Below are positions 35,897 through 46,700 of a stretch of 64,000 bases of DNA, piece by piece. The position numbers were made by a program, and so were the translations under genes. Within the stretch, counting starts at the first letter, position 1. Each line of letters begins with the position of its first letter. The DNA is taken from the NCBI GenBank assembly GCA_001939145.1, contig LSRX01001121.1:105739-169738 (forward strand), in the 5' to 3' direction. The notes under the pieces are model-generated. The model ran no database searches. It was not told the DNA's origin and saw only the letters and a list, made by a program, of their open reading frames with translations. Source of the DNA: Symbiodinium microadriaticum. Lineage: Eukaryota; Sar; Dinophyceae; Suessiales; Symbiodiniaceae.

Positions 35897-36939
35897 TCAT
35901 AGGTCCAAGCCTTCTAGCAACGAACGCTGGGCTTGACACACACCAGCCACAAAGTGCATGTGGGCTGACAGCAGACCTACACTGTTGCAATGGTGCTGCG
36001 GCGAAAAGAGCAGATGCAGAAATACATCGTCAGGCAACTGCTCAACAGCTCTCAGCCCAAACAGGTGGGAACGGGATATCCAAGCCCGTCGCCACTGCAC
36101 AAACAAGGGGCAGGAGCGCAGAGCGTGAACAAAGCTCCATACAGCAGCGCCGCAAAGACATGGCCGGATTTGAGACCTGTGGCGTGCAGAACGTCCATCA
36201 AGGAATGGGTGATGGCCACACCGAGCCAATGTCCACTCGCGAACTGTGGAAGCGGACACGCGTGAGCTATGAACATGTGGACAAAAATTCAGCACCGGGA
36301 TGACACTCAGCAAAAGGACGAAGCGACGGCACAGCCGCGACCTCAGCACGACGTGCAGCAACAGCATGCCGATCTAAAGCCGGGCACATGCAGTGACGTC
36401 TCCAGGCAGCCACGGTGCGTCCGCTGCAGCTGGGCGACACTCCCCACACATGCGGCGCATGGATACCACAATCACGCATATTTTTAGAGCCCGTGCAGCA
36501 AGGCCCCTGTGGGTACCAGCAGAGTCAGCGGAGCATAAGCGTCCAAACAGGCAAAACTGACTTCTCAAGACCTCTCGGCGAAAGGGGATCCAACCTAACT
36601 CACCTAACACGCCCGCGCCGGGAGCCCCAGAAGGCCACTGCAAGAGGCGACGGCCCCACTGACGCAGTTTCTTGTCCAGAAAGTTAACTGCACTGGTGCT
36701 AGGGAATTGACAGCCGTACAGCATGGAGCAAGCTGCGCCGAAAGCCTGTGTGCAGTTGGCGGTTTTCCGCCCAAGTCAGGAAATTTACGGTTGCTGTTTG
36801 CATAAAGACGCTCACCGTGCATGCTCCACTTCCGAGAAGATTGGAAAACGACGCCCAAGTAACAGTACTCCGAAACAACGGGTACGGGGACATCATGAAG
36901 GAAGGGTGAAATTGAAGTTGCGCGCTCTGCAACCCACAA
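35897..36939 (-). pseudogene. LINE family A post-RT region
   Basis: Directly after the reverse transcriptase, in another frame, YCYLGVVF fits RT motif E (36860-36880). In the next frame SAVNFLDKKLRQWGRRLLQW and VLGELGWIPFRREVLRSQF follow, the Trp-rich helical thumb/connection region common in LINEs. Further down, 36367-35897 contains FVQWRRAWISRSH and LPDDVFLHLLF, which may be the C-terminal end. Two frame changes interrupt it. Confidence 0.55.
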
Positions 36940-38377
36940 TCAAAACAGCAGTCTTGTCAGGCCCAATCCCAAACGAGAATCTCCAACGAGCTCCCCAAGC
37001 CCCAATGGCATCAAAAGCACGTTGCACATCTGAAGGGCGGTCTGCCAACACTACCAAATCGTTAGCATACAACAATAGCGTGACTTTGGGCGTTCCGGGA
37101 CCACCAAGGGTTACACCGGGGCAAGCCATGCGCACAGACGTGGAAATGCTGTTGAACAAGATAGTAAACAGAAGCGGGCCGAGCACACTGCCCTGACGAA
37201 CGCCCGCTGTTTCAGCCCATGGCTGCGAGAGCAGACCATTTACCACAACCGTAGCAAAGGTGTCTGTCAAGAGGTCATCCAATACCCTAGACGTGGCGCT
37301 CGTGATGCCTAGTTCCGCTAACTTAACTAAAACAGCATTCCTCCAAGCTACGTCGAAGGCCTTACGGACATCCACAAACGCACAAAATGTTCGTTTGCGC
37401 CGCCGCAATCGTACAGTCTCGGCCAGAGTGTACACTTGCTCTTCAGCGCCCCAACGAAAGCCAGCCTGAGTTTCAGCAATTTGCGGTGCAACGTGAGGCA
37501 ATAACCGCTAGAGTAAAAGTTCCTCGAAAATCTTGAGACTACAACACAACAGACTGATGGGCCGGTAGTTCGTGAACTCCTCTGCTGTACCGGACTTGTG
37601 TAAAAGTTTGAGGACGGCAGTCCGCCACACAGATGGGACGATTGCCCAGGAGCGCACAAGCTCAAGGAAACACAACAATGCCGAACGAAAGAGATCACCG
37701 TCAACACGGAAAACTTCGTATGTCAGCCCATCCGGGCCGGGTGCACGATTAGCAGGCAACTCTTGCAGGACTTGCAACAGTTCAGGCTCAGAGAAAGCGA
37801 AATCAAATTGCCCGGTGCTGCGAGACATAGCTCCCCGTAAATTGCTTAAACGCTGCAAAAGATCAGGATCATCGTTGTTGCAGGGCGACACGGACGGGGC
37901 AACAGAGGCAGGGACATCACGAAAGTGACATCGCCAAGCATCCAGACACGCGTTCCCCTCCAAACAGCCTCCCTCGGGCGACGCATTACGCATGCAATGT
38001 GGGAGGGAACGCCTGGCGACGCCTAGCTGCCTACGAACATTTCTTGCGGCAACAGCGGGGTGCGACAAGGCCACGCGCTCTTGGGCCTGTAACCACGAAT
38101 GCCAAAAACGTGCTTTTTTTACGTACCAAATCATGGAACTGCAACCTCTTTGCCCTGAACGCCCACGGCACCAACGACGCCAAGCAGCATTTCGACCAAC
38201 CATAGCATCGTTGCATTCATCATCCCACCAATCCGGTTGAGGACGCCTCCCCAATGGTTTCGGTGCTGGAGTTGGGACAGATTGCCACAGCATGGACACA
38301 AGCTCACTGTACAACACATCAGGTATGGCACGGCGCACAGCGACAGACGAGCATGGGGCCTGACGGAGGAGATTCAA
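36893..38377 (-). pseudogene. LINE family A reverse transcriptase, one in-frame stop
   Basis: RNA-directed DNA polymerase domain of about 495 codons in one frame, interrupted only by TAG at 37508-37510. RT motifs seen in order: NRAPGPDGLTYEVFR (motif 1), LLHKSGTAEEFTNYRPISLL (motif 2), QAGFRWGAEEQ (2a), FVDVRKAFDVAW (motif A with its catalytic Asp), GVRQGSVLGPLLFTILFN (motif B), LLLYANDLVVLAD (motif C) and GPDKTAVL (motif D). In motif C the usual YADD or FADD is YAND: the first of the two catalytic aspartates is replaced by Asn, which would be expected to abolish polymerisation. The rest is well conserved, so the copy is fairly young. Confidence 0.85.
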
Positions 38378-38412
38378 GGTAGCTAGCTGTCTGTAGCCCT
38401 AGTGTCCTGAGC

Positions 38413-38859
38413 TCAGGCACCCCAGGCAGCCGGAAAAAGGTCCGTATAAAAAAAAAGATTCAAAATCTTCTCGGACCAGTCTAGACGACGAACGCGCAGG
38501 GCGCGCACAACTGGCCGCCAGTCACGGACTACCGGCCAAAACTGCGCAACATCCTCAACTGACGTAGGCGTGAGCGCAATATGAAAAGTGATGAGTCTGT
38601 GGTCACTATTGAGCGCGGGGCAACAACAGCCTTCGGGGCAGGCGCACGACAACCCATCATGCACGACAACATTGCGGATGGCAAGTCCGCGCGAGGCCAA
38701 CACCAAGTCAATGCTGGTCGAATGCAGTTGTGGGGTGGCACGGGGTTCCTCGGCAACAGGCCTGATGCAAGAGCATCGCCGGCTAAAACAATGCGTCGAA
38801 CCGTATCCTGTACAACACGAGCTGGCAACCTCAATATTACAACCCAAGCGTCGACACAC
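38413..38859 (-). pseudogene. LINE family A APE-type endonuclease, C-terminal part only
   Basis: The frame begins in the last Cys/His module (CRRLGCNIEV) and passes into TSIDLVLASRGLAIRNVVV and then NSDHRLITFHI. IDxVLxS and SDHxxI are the final conserved motifs of the apurinic-like endonuclease that nicks target DNA in LINEs; the SDH motif holds its catalytic His. The N-terminal two thirds, including the metal-binding Asn and Glu motifs, are not found; Cys-rich modules occupy the place instead. The frame continues toward the RT after a stop at about 38413. Confidence 0.65.
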
Positions 38860-39347
38860 ACACGACGACTAGATGAATCGACCTCACCTGCGCCGGCGTT
38901 GCAAGGACAACGTCGGCTGGTACAGTGGGCAGTGCAATAATTAGTACGACATGCATCCGCAACCGGATTTCGACATGCAGGGCGTCGACACACACGCGTC
39001 AGAGGCAGTGCGTGCACGGTGTTGACCTCAAGCAGCGGTGCGACCGATGCAGGCTCATGACAAGGACAACGCCGACTGGTGCAATGAATTGGGCAATACC
39101 CTGTCAAGCAAGCCGAAGAAACACCGTTCGAACAACGCGATCGCCTGCATGCATTTTGGGGAGATGTAGCACGCACACTCCCTGGATCTGCATGTGCTGC
39201 ACAACGCCTATCCTGACAGTGACCGCCACAACAACCGTCCAAACAACCCGGCGAAGCCAAACTTTCACAATGACGAAACCTACAGGAGGCGTTGCTATCA
39301 GGGCGGTGTATAGCACACGACATGTCCGCGCAATGTTGCAAGCACAT
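38760..39347 (-). pseudogene. Array of Cys/His modules in the LINE ORF
   Basis: Three full and two partial copies of a module with the pattern C-x4-C-x7-C-x4-C-x3-C-x4-C-x-C-H. Examples are CRRSRCSNGVSSACLTGYC followed by PIHCTSRRCPCH, and CRRPACRNPVADACRTNYC followed by TAHCTSRRCPC. Copies are about 45 to 53 residues apart. The spacing of Cys and His strongly suggests zinc binding, probably for nucleic-acid or protein contact (inference). The last copy is in another frame and has lost one Cys to Gly. Confidence 0.7.
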
Positions 39348-39739
39348 GGTCGCAACACACCCGGGCGACGCGGCTTCAACGCATCCCGCAGGGAGGCCCC
39401 GTGCACCCTGGGGCCGACAGCTACTTGTCTGGAACTGTCACCTAGACGGACAGAAATGTCGTGAATTTGCTGTTGCATGTGAGCTTGATGCTGCAGGATT
39501 TGGCCCAACAGTCGCGACATCTCTGTCAAGTCGGGCACAACAGGAACCGATACGCCGCGTGCAGCCTCGACCGGAGGAGGCATGTTGTCAACTTCACCAT
39601 GTTCGAGAGTGCTAGCCACATCTGACGCGGCAAATGGTACCGGCAACGCAGGAAAAGCAGGTGGGACAACACTGGGTGCATGACCTTCGACGGTGCCTGC
39701 AACTGCAACCTGGTGTTCCGCCACATGTGTTTGTCTCAT
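39310..39739 (-). pseudogene. LINE family A ORF, N-terminal coiled-coil segment
   Basis: Starts with ATG at 39739. A Pro/Ala/Val-rich leader is followed by a predicted coiled coil, LTEMSRLLGQILQHQAHMQQ then IHDISVRLGD. After about 39310 the sense shifts to the frame with Cys/His modules. The ATG overlaps the TGA of the preceding - strand frame (39736-39738) as ATGA. Confidence 0.45.
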
Positions 39740-40030
39740 AGCATCACCTTGTGCAGTCTCCCGCGGGTGATAGCCCCTGGTGTGGGGAATTCAACCCCAG
39801 GCTGTCTTTGAGGACAATCCTCCAGGGACACATGCGTCCACGTATCAAACAATGGAAGCAACATCTCACGCGTAATCTGTTCCTCACCATGAAAGTAACA
39901 TGTCAGATGCGCAACATGATACAACACTCCGCATCTCACACGACCACATGCGGCACCAGAGGTGGCTGGATCACAGACACGCAGCCATACACCCCAAGAT
40001 GTCGGGCCCTCAACAACAAGCGCCGACACA
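39736..40030 (-). pseudogene. Possible end of LINE family A first ORF
   Basis: The C-terminal part of a - strand frame reads as folded protein (SWGVWLRVCDPATSGAACGR, HLTCYFHGEEQITREMLLP). It ends in TGA overlapping the next ATG. Upstream of about 40030 the frame is only the antisense of another transposon copy, so the start is lost. No motif is recognised. Confidence 0.3.
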
Positions 40031-40039
40031 CGGGTGCCG

Positions 40040-40700
40040 GACGCGGAGTACCGAGTCATGCTCCTCCGCAGACTCCGCCTGCCCCTCCCGCTCGCCCCGA
40101 AGCGCTGTCCCTGCGGTGGACGCTTGGATGAGTACGGCAACCATCGCTCGGCCTGCGCGCAAGCGGGCGTGCTAGCCCGCAGAGCCGGCCCTCTTGCGAG
40201 CAGCAGCACGCATCTGCAAAGAGGCGGGAGCCCGCGTCGCATCGCATGTCGCCCTCCGTGACCTCAACCTTGACGTACCAGCCGGCGACGGACGCCGCAT
40301 AGAGGTTGTGGTGGCAGGGCGCCCGGATCGCGGTTGATGCCACAATCGTGAGCCCAGTCCGGCTGGATGGCCAGCCCCGCCCACGGGCTGACGGCCTCGC
40401 CCTCGACCAGGTAGTCGACCGGAAACACCGAGCTTACCCGGAACTGCGGCAGGCTCGGCGCTGCCGCCTAGTTGTCTTCGGCGTGGAAGTTGGCGGGCGA
40501 GTCAGCCGCGGCACCCTGACGTTCTTGCGACTGCCCTTGCCCGGCGCTGCAAAGCCCAGGCCGCGTTCGCCGCGCTCCGGGCGAACGCCTGCTCGAACCT
40601 CGAGCTGCCCATCGCGGGGCCCAGCGACCTATCTGACGACCTATAGGTGCCGTTGGGTGAGTTGCTCGCGGGCAGCCTGCGAACAGGCCCCAGCCGGCTG
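40040..40700 (+). pseudogene. LINE family B C-terminal domain, frameshifted copy
   Basis: In order but in three frames: VMLLRRLRLPLPLAPKRCPC, GGRLDEYGNHRSAC (a CxC...DxxGxHxxxC knuckle), then from 40306 GARIAVDATIVSPVRLDG, RKHRAYPEL, VVFGVEVGGR, and finally LELPIAGPSD. The gene order equals that of the 43-kb copy. Frame changes near 40205, 40300 and 40510 make it dead. Confidence 0.65.
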
Positions 40701-41370
40701 GCGTAGCCGTAAGTACCCCCGACCCTGAGGACTCCCGGCGCGGAAGCAAAAAGGTGGTAGGCAAAAAACAAGAGGTTCAGCAAGCTTTTGGCGAACATTA
40801 AGACCCGAAGCAAGGCAGCGAAGCACCTGTCCGATTTGGGGAATACTTTGAACATTGATGTCAAATCAAAAGATGATCAGCTCATACCAGCTCCCATGTC
40901 TGCTTGCACGCCTACAGAGCCACAGGCGTGATGAGATCACCCCCTTGACTAAACGAAAGCAAGGGCAGTGCAGCCGTCACCGAATGTTGTGTGGCAGCAC
41001 TGAATGTTCTTATCGTTCTCAACTTTTGGTCCATGTGCTGTAAGACCGGTAGGGCGGACAGTTTTGAAACTATCATGCGTGTCGCTGCGAGTGTCTGGCT
41101 AACCATGTTGGCTTCCAAGGCTTCACGCAGGACCAGGTCTTTACTTCGCTGTATCGGCCAGCGCCTTTGGGAATTCGGCTAATTCGGCTGGGGGAGGCAT
41201 TGGGGATCGTGCCATTCTCCCTCCCATATTCACATCTCTAGGGGCTCTCGTGTATGTCGGTGAAACCGATAACATGCACAGGCGAGCCTATGAACAGATC
41301 ATTGGGTCACCCGCTGCGGGACCGTTCCTCCGCTGATCCATTCGGTGAATTGTACCAGAGCCATGTGCAC
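40701..41370. other. Spacer between transposon fragments
   Basis: No frame beyond 68 codons. A short A-rich patch near 40747-40770 may be the 3' end of the preceding element. Nothing else is recognised. Confidence 0.4.
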
Positions 41371-41399
41371 AAACAGTGCTACTCGACTCACTGCCTTTG

Positions 41400-42840
41400 T
41401 TAATTTTTCTTTCTCAGGACTTTTCCGCCTGCGAGAAAGTGACGCAGCTACCTCGCCCCCACGACTACTCCTACAACGGCTCGCGGTCCCGAGTTAGGGC
41501 CGCAGGGGCAAGCGGCTGGGCCCTGCGTCGGCGGCGAGGTCGAGCACCCGGTCCAGTGCAGGGCCGTCGCTCGGCCCAGGTAGCGGGGCCGCTGGCCAAG
41601 CACAGCCCAAGGCCATGCTCGCGAGTACTAGTACAGTAGTATATCNGCCGTGCTCGCAACGGCGAGCTGGACCGCAACAGAGAGGGCTCCCCACCAACGC
41701 CTGGCCTAGCCGGAAGACGCCGCGGCGCGCACTGCTGGCGGCGCGCGGAGGGCTCGGAGCCGGACCAGGTCGCGAAGGAAACCCTGTGCAGCAGTGTTCC
41801 AGCGGCCTCCGATCTCGGAGCCCAGGACCAGAAGCTTTTGCGGGCCACCCCTTGCGAGTTCGGGGTACGTGCAGTGCTTGCGTCGCTCCGCGACCCTCAG
41901 CGCGGCCCCGTCCACTTCAACGGTGCAAGGATGCGGGTGACCCGTTCTTGTAAGGGGGGACACCACTGTTAATTTAGGCGTCCAAAAAAGCCTTCGTGCG
42001 CATCGAAACAAACAATCGTGGGATCGGTGCATTTCTTTGTACGTGCTCAAAAAAGCAAGCGATACCTCACAGAAACATGTGACGAAATCCTTGTAAAGCT
42101 GCATGGAGCATCGGTGCCGCACCCCGGGCCCAGTCGGATCTCGGCAAACATACGGGCAAGGCTGCGCGACACAAGGCGACGGAAGGTGTCCCCATGTGTC
42201 CCCCGTATAGCTATGCCGCCGACGCCTCCTCCGAAGCGCGGTGAGGAGGGCCAGGGCGGCGGCGACGTTGGCGGGGACGCGTGCGGCAACGAGGAGGTTG
42301 GCAGCATGCGTAAACAGCTCGAGAGCCTCAGCATCGTCGAGCAACAGCTTGTAGTGTTCACACGTGGTTCCCGACAGCCCAGCAGCAGTGCCGCACTTGG
42401 CAATCCGCCGAGCTTGAGCGACGGCGGCGTCGTTGAGCACAGCCCGTGAATCCGGTTAGAAGTTGAGCAAGGCAGTAGGCACTTCGTGCAATGGCACCGG
42501 CGGGCGCCGCTCTGGATAAGGCATCAATGCAGCGATGGTTTCGTCTGTCCCGGGGGCGCTCGCCGCAGAAGTCAGGGTAGCGCGAGCGCGCGAAACTTCT
42601 CCCCGCCGCACATTGGCGCACGCGAATGCTCGCCGTTGCTCGCGAAAGGCTTCGTTATGGTCAGCATCCGTGACGTCTGCTGCGGAGCCAGCACGTGGTG
42701 ATGCGGCAGCGGCTGCGCGCGAGGCGCTGAGCAGAGTGTCCCAGCGTCCTGCGAGGAGGTCGCGTGAACGTTGCAAGAGGGCCTCGCGGCCCACCGTGCC
42801 CGGTTCGCGCGGAAGGTGGATGGAGGTGGAGCAGCAGGCG
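41400..42840 (-). mobile_element. LINE family B copy with internal deletion, - strand
   Basis: Reading downward, 42840-42456 encodes a linker (SRARATLTSAASAPGTDETI, ERRPPVPLHEVP). From 42440 comes the start of an RT, AGLSGTTCEHYKLLLDD, and in another frame DTFRRLVSRSLARMFAEI, the motif-2 region of this family. The catalytic RT core is then missing, and sequence jumps to the C-terminal domain: TVVSPLTRTGHPHPC, AERRKHCTYPELARGG, VLGSEIGGRWN. One undetermined base (N) lies at 41646. Internal deletion plus frame changes mean it is non-autonomous or simply decayed. Confidence 0.6.
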
Positions 42841-42957
42841 CGGTGCGAGCAGGAACAGTTTCCAAGCTCGGGTCTGTTGAGGGGCCGTGCCGCGGGTGTA
42901 TGCTTCGGTCCAGGACGCTCGCGTCTCCGGCGAGACCAAGCCAGCTGCATGGAGCAG

Positions 42958-43755
42958 CGCACGTCGGATGATGTTGCCATACCCGACTCACACTTCCGCG
43001 TCCTGCTCCTGCGCCGCCTGCGCATGCCCCTCCCGCTTGGCCCGCGCAGCTGCTCCTGCCGCGGCGTGCTCGATGCGTACGGAGACCATCGAGCTGCATG
43101 CTCCACATCAGGCGTGCTCGCCTCCCGAGCCTTACCCCTCGAACGCGCCATCGCCCGCGTCTGCCAAGAAGCCGGGGCGCGGGTCGGACGCAATGTCGCG
43201 CTAGCCGCCATGAACATTGATGTGCCGGTCCACGATGCGCGGCGCATCGAGGTCGTCTGCAACGGCCTGCCGCTTTGGCACGGCGCGCAACTTGCCGTTG
43301 ATGCCACGCTCGTCAGCCCGGTGACCCGCGATGGCCGCCCGCATGACGGAGCCGACAACCACCCGGGTTGGGCCGTCCGCAATGCCGCGCGACGCAAACG
43401 CCGGCAAACGTACCCCGAGATCGACCGCAGCCGCCGCTGTCGCCTGGTCGTGTTTGGTCTCGAGGTTGGAGGACGCTGGGCTGAGGAAGCCGCCACCTTT
43501 GTTCGCCTCCTCGCCCGGGCGCGCGCAGCCAGTGCCCCTGCCACTGTCCGCAACTCCGCCCAAGCAGCATGGGTTCTCCGCTGGAGTGGCTTCATTTCCG
43601 TTGCGGCGCAGCGTGCGCTCGCTGCCACTTTCCTAGAGCTCCCCCTCCAGTCGGAGCTTGGTGCTGCAGGCCCACCGCCAGCTCTGCACGAGCTCCTTGC
43701 AGATGCTCGCTGGCAGGAGGCTCCTGAGCCCAGCCGCCTCCCTGCCCGTGCGTAG
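42958..43755 (+). pseudogene. LINE family B C-terminal domain, best-preserved copy
   Basis: About 265 codons without interruption. It starts with a Leu/Arg/Pro-rich LLLRRLRMPLPLGPRSCSC and the knuckle RGVLDAYGDHRAAC, then RIEVVCNGLPLWHGAQLAVD, ATLVSPVTRDG, RRKRRQTYPEI, VVFGLEVGGRW, and helices to the end. Cys, His and acidic residues suggest a nucleic-acid-binding knuckle followed by a domain whose Asp (in VDATLVSP) and Lys (in RKRRQTYPE) could form a restriction-endonuclease-like site; this is inference from pattern only. The open frame extends back to 42535, but that part is the antisense of the adjoining - strand copy. An RT domain is absent, so the copy is 5' truncated. Confidence 0.65.
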
Positions 43756-46700
43756 GCGTCCCACCGCCGTAGACTGCAGTTGGCACAGGGAGCGGGATAC
43801 CCCTTTGATCGCAGTTGCAAAAAGGTGCGTGAAAAAAAACAGCAAAGGCACGTAGATGCGCGAGTTGGTATGCTGAGTGAACGGCAGCCACACGGGGGTG
43901 GGGGTGAGAGCGGGGTGGGCTGCGCTGGCCTGGGGTCGGCAGTTGACCGGGCGGCATCGTGAAGTGAAAAGCCCGCAGGGGTCCCGCGACAGGGCGACGA
44001 CTACACACCCACCGTGCAGTGCGTGCGCTCATGTCCATTTCCCGCAGCATAGGCGCGTTACAGCGCATGCAAGCGGTGGCCACCCCCATGCTACAGACAA
44101 GGGCTGGCACGGATTCGTTGCCGTGGGCACCCCTCTCGGGCACCCGAGGTTTGTGGCCGCCCACACCGACACTTGGCTGCTCGAAGAGGCGCGGCTGTTG
44201 CAGGAGCCCCCTGCTGCCGGACCTCCAGTGTGGATGGCTCCTCCTCACCATGTGCGCCTCGCCGCGCGCTGATCACCTATTGCATCCTTTTGCGCACCCT
44301 CCCGCCCGATTTCTCTGCCAGCTATGCGCGCTGTCTGGCGATGCCACGAAGAAGTCAGGCAATGTTGGAACATCAGGGCCGCGCACGGTCACACAACTTC
44401 CACGTAGATGCCGGTGTGCACCAACTATTTTTGGATTAATTGGAAGGAGTTTTTTGATTTACGGTGATTTACGTCTCGCATAGGAACGCCAGCTGAACCG
44501 GAATTTGTTTTATGCATCAATTGCTCAACAAGTCAACAATAGGAAGAGAGACCGTATACACCAAATGAGAAATCGACAAAGGATGACAAAGGATATTTCG
44601 TTCCATGATGCTTTTGCTGGGTTCGCAGGTGATTTAGGTTTAGTGCTTACTGAGCTATTGCGGTCATCCAAATTGTCAGGGGCGCGGGTGGGGCGGTGGC
44701 AGGGAAGCATGCCGGAGGCACGGAATTGGGTGTGAGACAGGCGGTGGCCGTAACTGAGCAGACCGAGCTGCTCTGTTAGTTGACAAGTTGAAGCGCGACT
44801 TGGGAGTTAGGATTCAATGGTGCTTGAAATGTTGGAACGCGAGGAATGAAAAATTTTGTAAATGTGTTGCATTTACTGTAGTGTGGATGCAAGCAGAGCG
44901 CACTCGCAGATGATACATGGGCCCAAATGGCAAAGTGCATTGTTCATGCCGCAAGATCCGAAAGTTCGAGGAACAACAGCGATTGGTATGACCAGCGAGG
45001 GTGTGACAACATCTGACCCCGGTTTTCTGCATGCATGTCTGCGGCCCCGGAAGCTCAGCTGCCGGTGACTTTGCAAGTTGTTGTGCATCGGCATTTGGCG
45101 TTTGAGTGTTGACATCAGCCTCTGGTTGCAGGAGCTGCAAATTTCTAAACTTCCTGATGGAATCCATTCCGAAAGTGAAAAGTTCGTGGAACTTATGTGC
45201 GGGGCTAAGTTGGGGGGGATGAGCTGCAATCGCGGAATTTTCGAACCAATCGACGCATGAGGTCGGCGGGAGCTGACCTAGTGCCATCAGGCCTGACTGG
45301 CACGTTCGTGGAAAGAGGTATTTTGGCACCAGCAGCACTGCCAAGGACCTGCCGGTGTATTCAGCGCCAGCTGCCCGAGCATGCAAAACGGAGTCTGCAC
45401 TGCTCAAGGCTCGTCTGAGGCTGAGCCAGCCTGGCAGCACCAACCGATCGCGATCGACAGCATGTGATGTCTAAGGGTGCCATTGTCACCGGGCGAGAGC
45501 TTCAAGCTTCGAGTGTTGCATTTGGGGACGTCTCTTGGCGGGCGAGTCGACTACACGACATAATGCCAGAACAGGAATGCTTGGCCGAGGTTTGGTGAGA
45601 TTGCTATTGGTCTTTGTGCGCCGGGCCAGGTGGGAACCCGTCCGTTGCAAAAAAGGTACGACTAGTTTTGTGGAAAAGACGCGTGTCCGCAGGCACGCGA
45701 ACAGACCATCAATCGCGACATGGTCGGATGGTGCCGGATCCAGCTTACTGCCGTGGCGAGTATGAATGAAGCACAAGCCAGGTCCCGTGGCGAGGCTTGC
45801 GCCCAAGTAGCTTTGTCCTTCGTCGGAATTTCCCTGTCGTTCGTCCAAGGTCGGCTTTCATGGCGGTCATGGAAAATCCTTCGTCAACGGATTTTTGGAC
45901 TTGTTTTGGCTGGACATCGATGTCTGGAGCGAGACTGTACTGTGCCGGCTCGTCTTTCGGCAGCGCTGGTGCCAGGCCACGCTTCGAAAGAACAGTGCAG
46001 CTCCAAGCTTCAGATTCAACAGTAAGTTCTTTTCATTATCAAGCATGGAAAGCGGAAATGGATGGTTTTACAAGGGATCCTGCCATTGTCGGGTTGCACT
46101 GCAGGTGCAGCGATCGGTGGTCCGTCGGCGACGAGATCGAGTGTGGTTTAACAGCTGGCGCCAGTACTCTCCCTGGTGTTTGGTTTATTCATTTTTAATT
46201 CTTCCGTTGTACAAACATCTCTTGTTGGTAGAGTGGTAATTTATGGTAATGGTGCTGAAGTGATTTGTGATCGTTTTGTGAATCTCGTTGTGCGGGCTTC
46301 CGCAGATAGGATGCTTGCATGTAGTACTATTGCGAGAGAAGTGGATATGTCGCGCGTGTTGAGTGGCACGACCTAGAATATAAAGTGAGCCGGTTCGGTT
46401 TGTTTGTCCGCTAGTGAGCGAAAGGCAGCGATGTTGACAAGGGCTTTGTTTTTGAGCGTGCTTCGGATTGAACACATGCGAGCCAGATGAATCGAAAAAA
46501 ACATCGAAGACAGACACGGCCGGCTGCCCCAAACGAGAGTGGATGGGATGGCCGCTGTCCAAGACTTCCACGTCCCAGTGCGAATCCACCCCACGACGTG
46601 GTCGTAGTTGTGGCGTGCTGCTGACCTGGTTGCGCTGCCTTTGGTGGTTGAGATATGGTGGGATGCTGTCCAGATGTTTGGTACATGCGCTGTAAATACT

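Larger units (their letters stand above)
35880..40030 (-). mobile_element. Long LINE retrotransposon (family A), - strand, decayed
   Basis: Reading from 40030 down: a possible first ORF, a coiled-coil segment, an array of Cys/His modules, the C-terminal part of an APE-type endonuclease, a nearly complete reverse transcriptase, and a post-RT region. The order and motifs are those of non-LTR retrotransposons. The copy is inactive as read: frame changes lie near 39.3, 38.85 and 36.9 kb, with a TAG inside the RT at 37508-37510. A fragment of the other LINE family abuts it at about 40.03 kb in the opposite orientation. Ends are approximate; no poly-A tail or target-site duplication was identified. 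Confidence 0.75.

Noticed and set aside
42456..43820. 454-codon - strand frame
   Set aside because: Its upstream half is the antisense of the + strand LINE domain; only about 42456-42840 is real element coding on the - strand.
44814..45443. 209-codon - strand frame
   Set aside because: No motif, unlikely composition (many His, Cys, Thr), no supporting neighbours.
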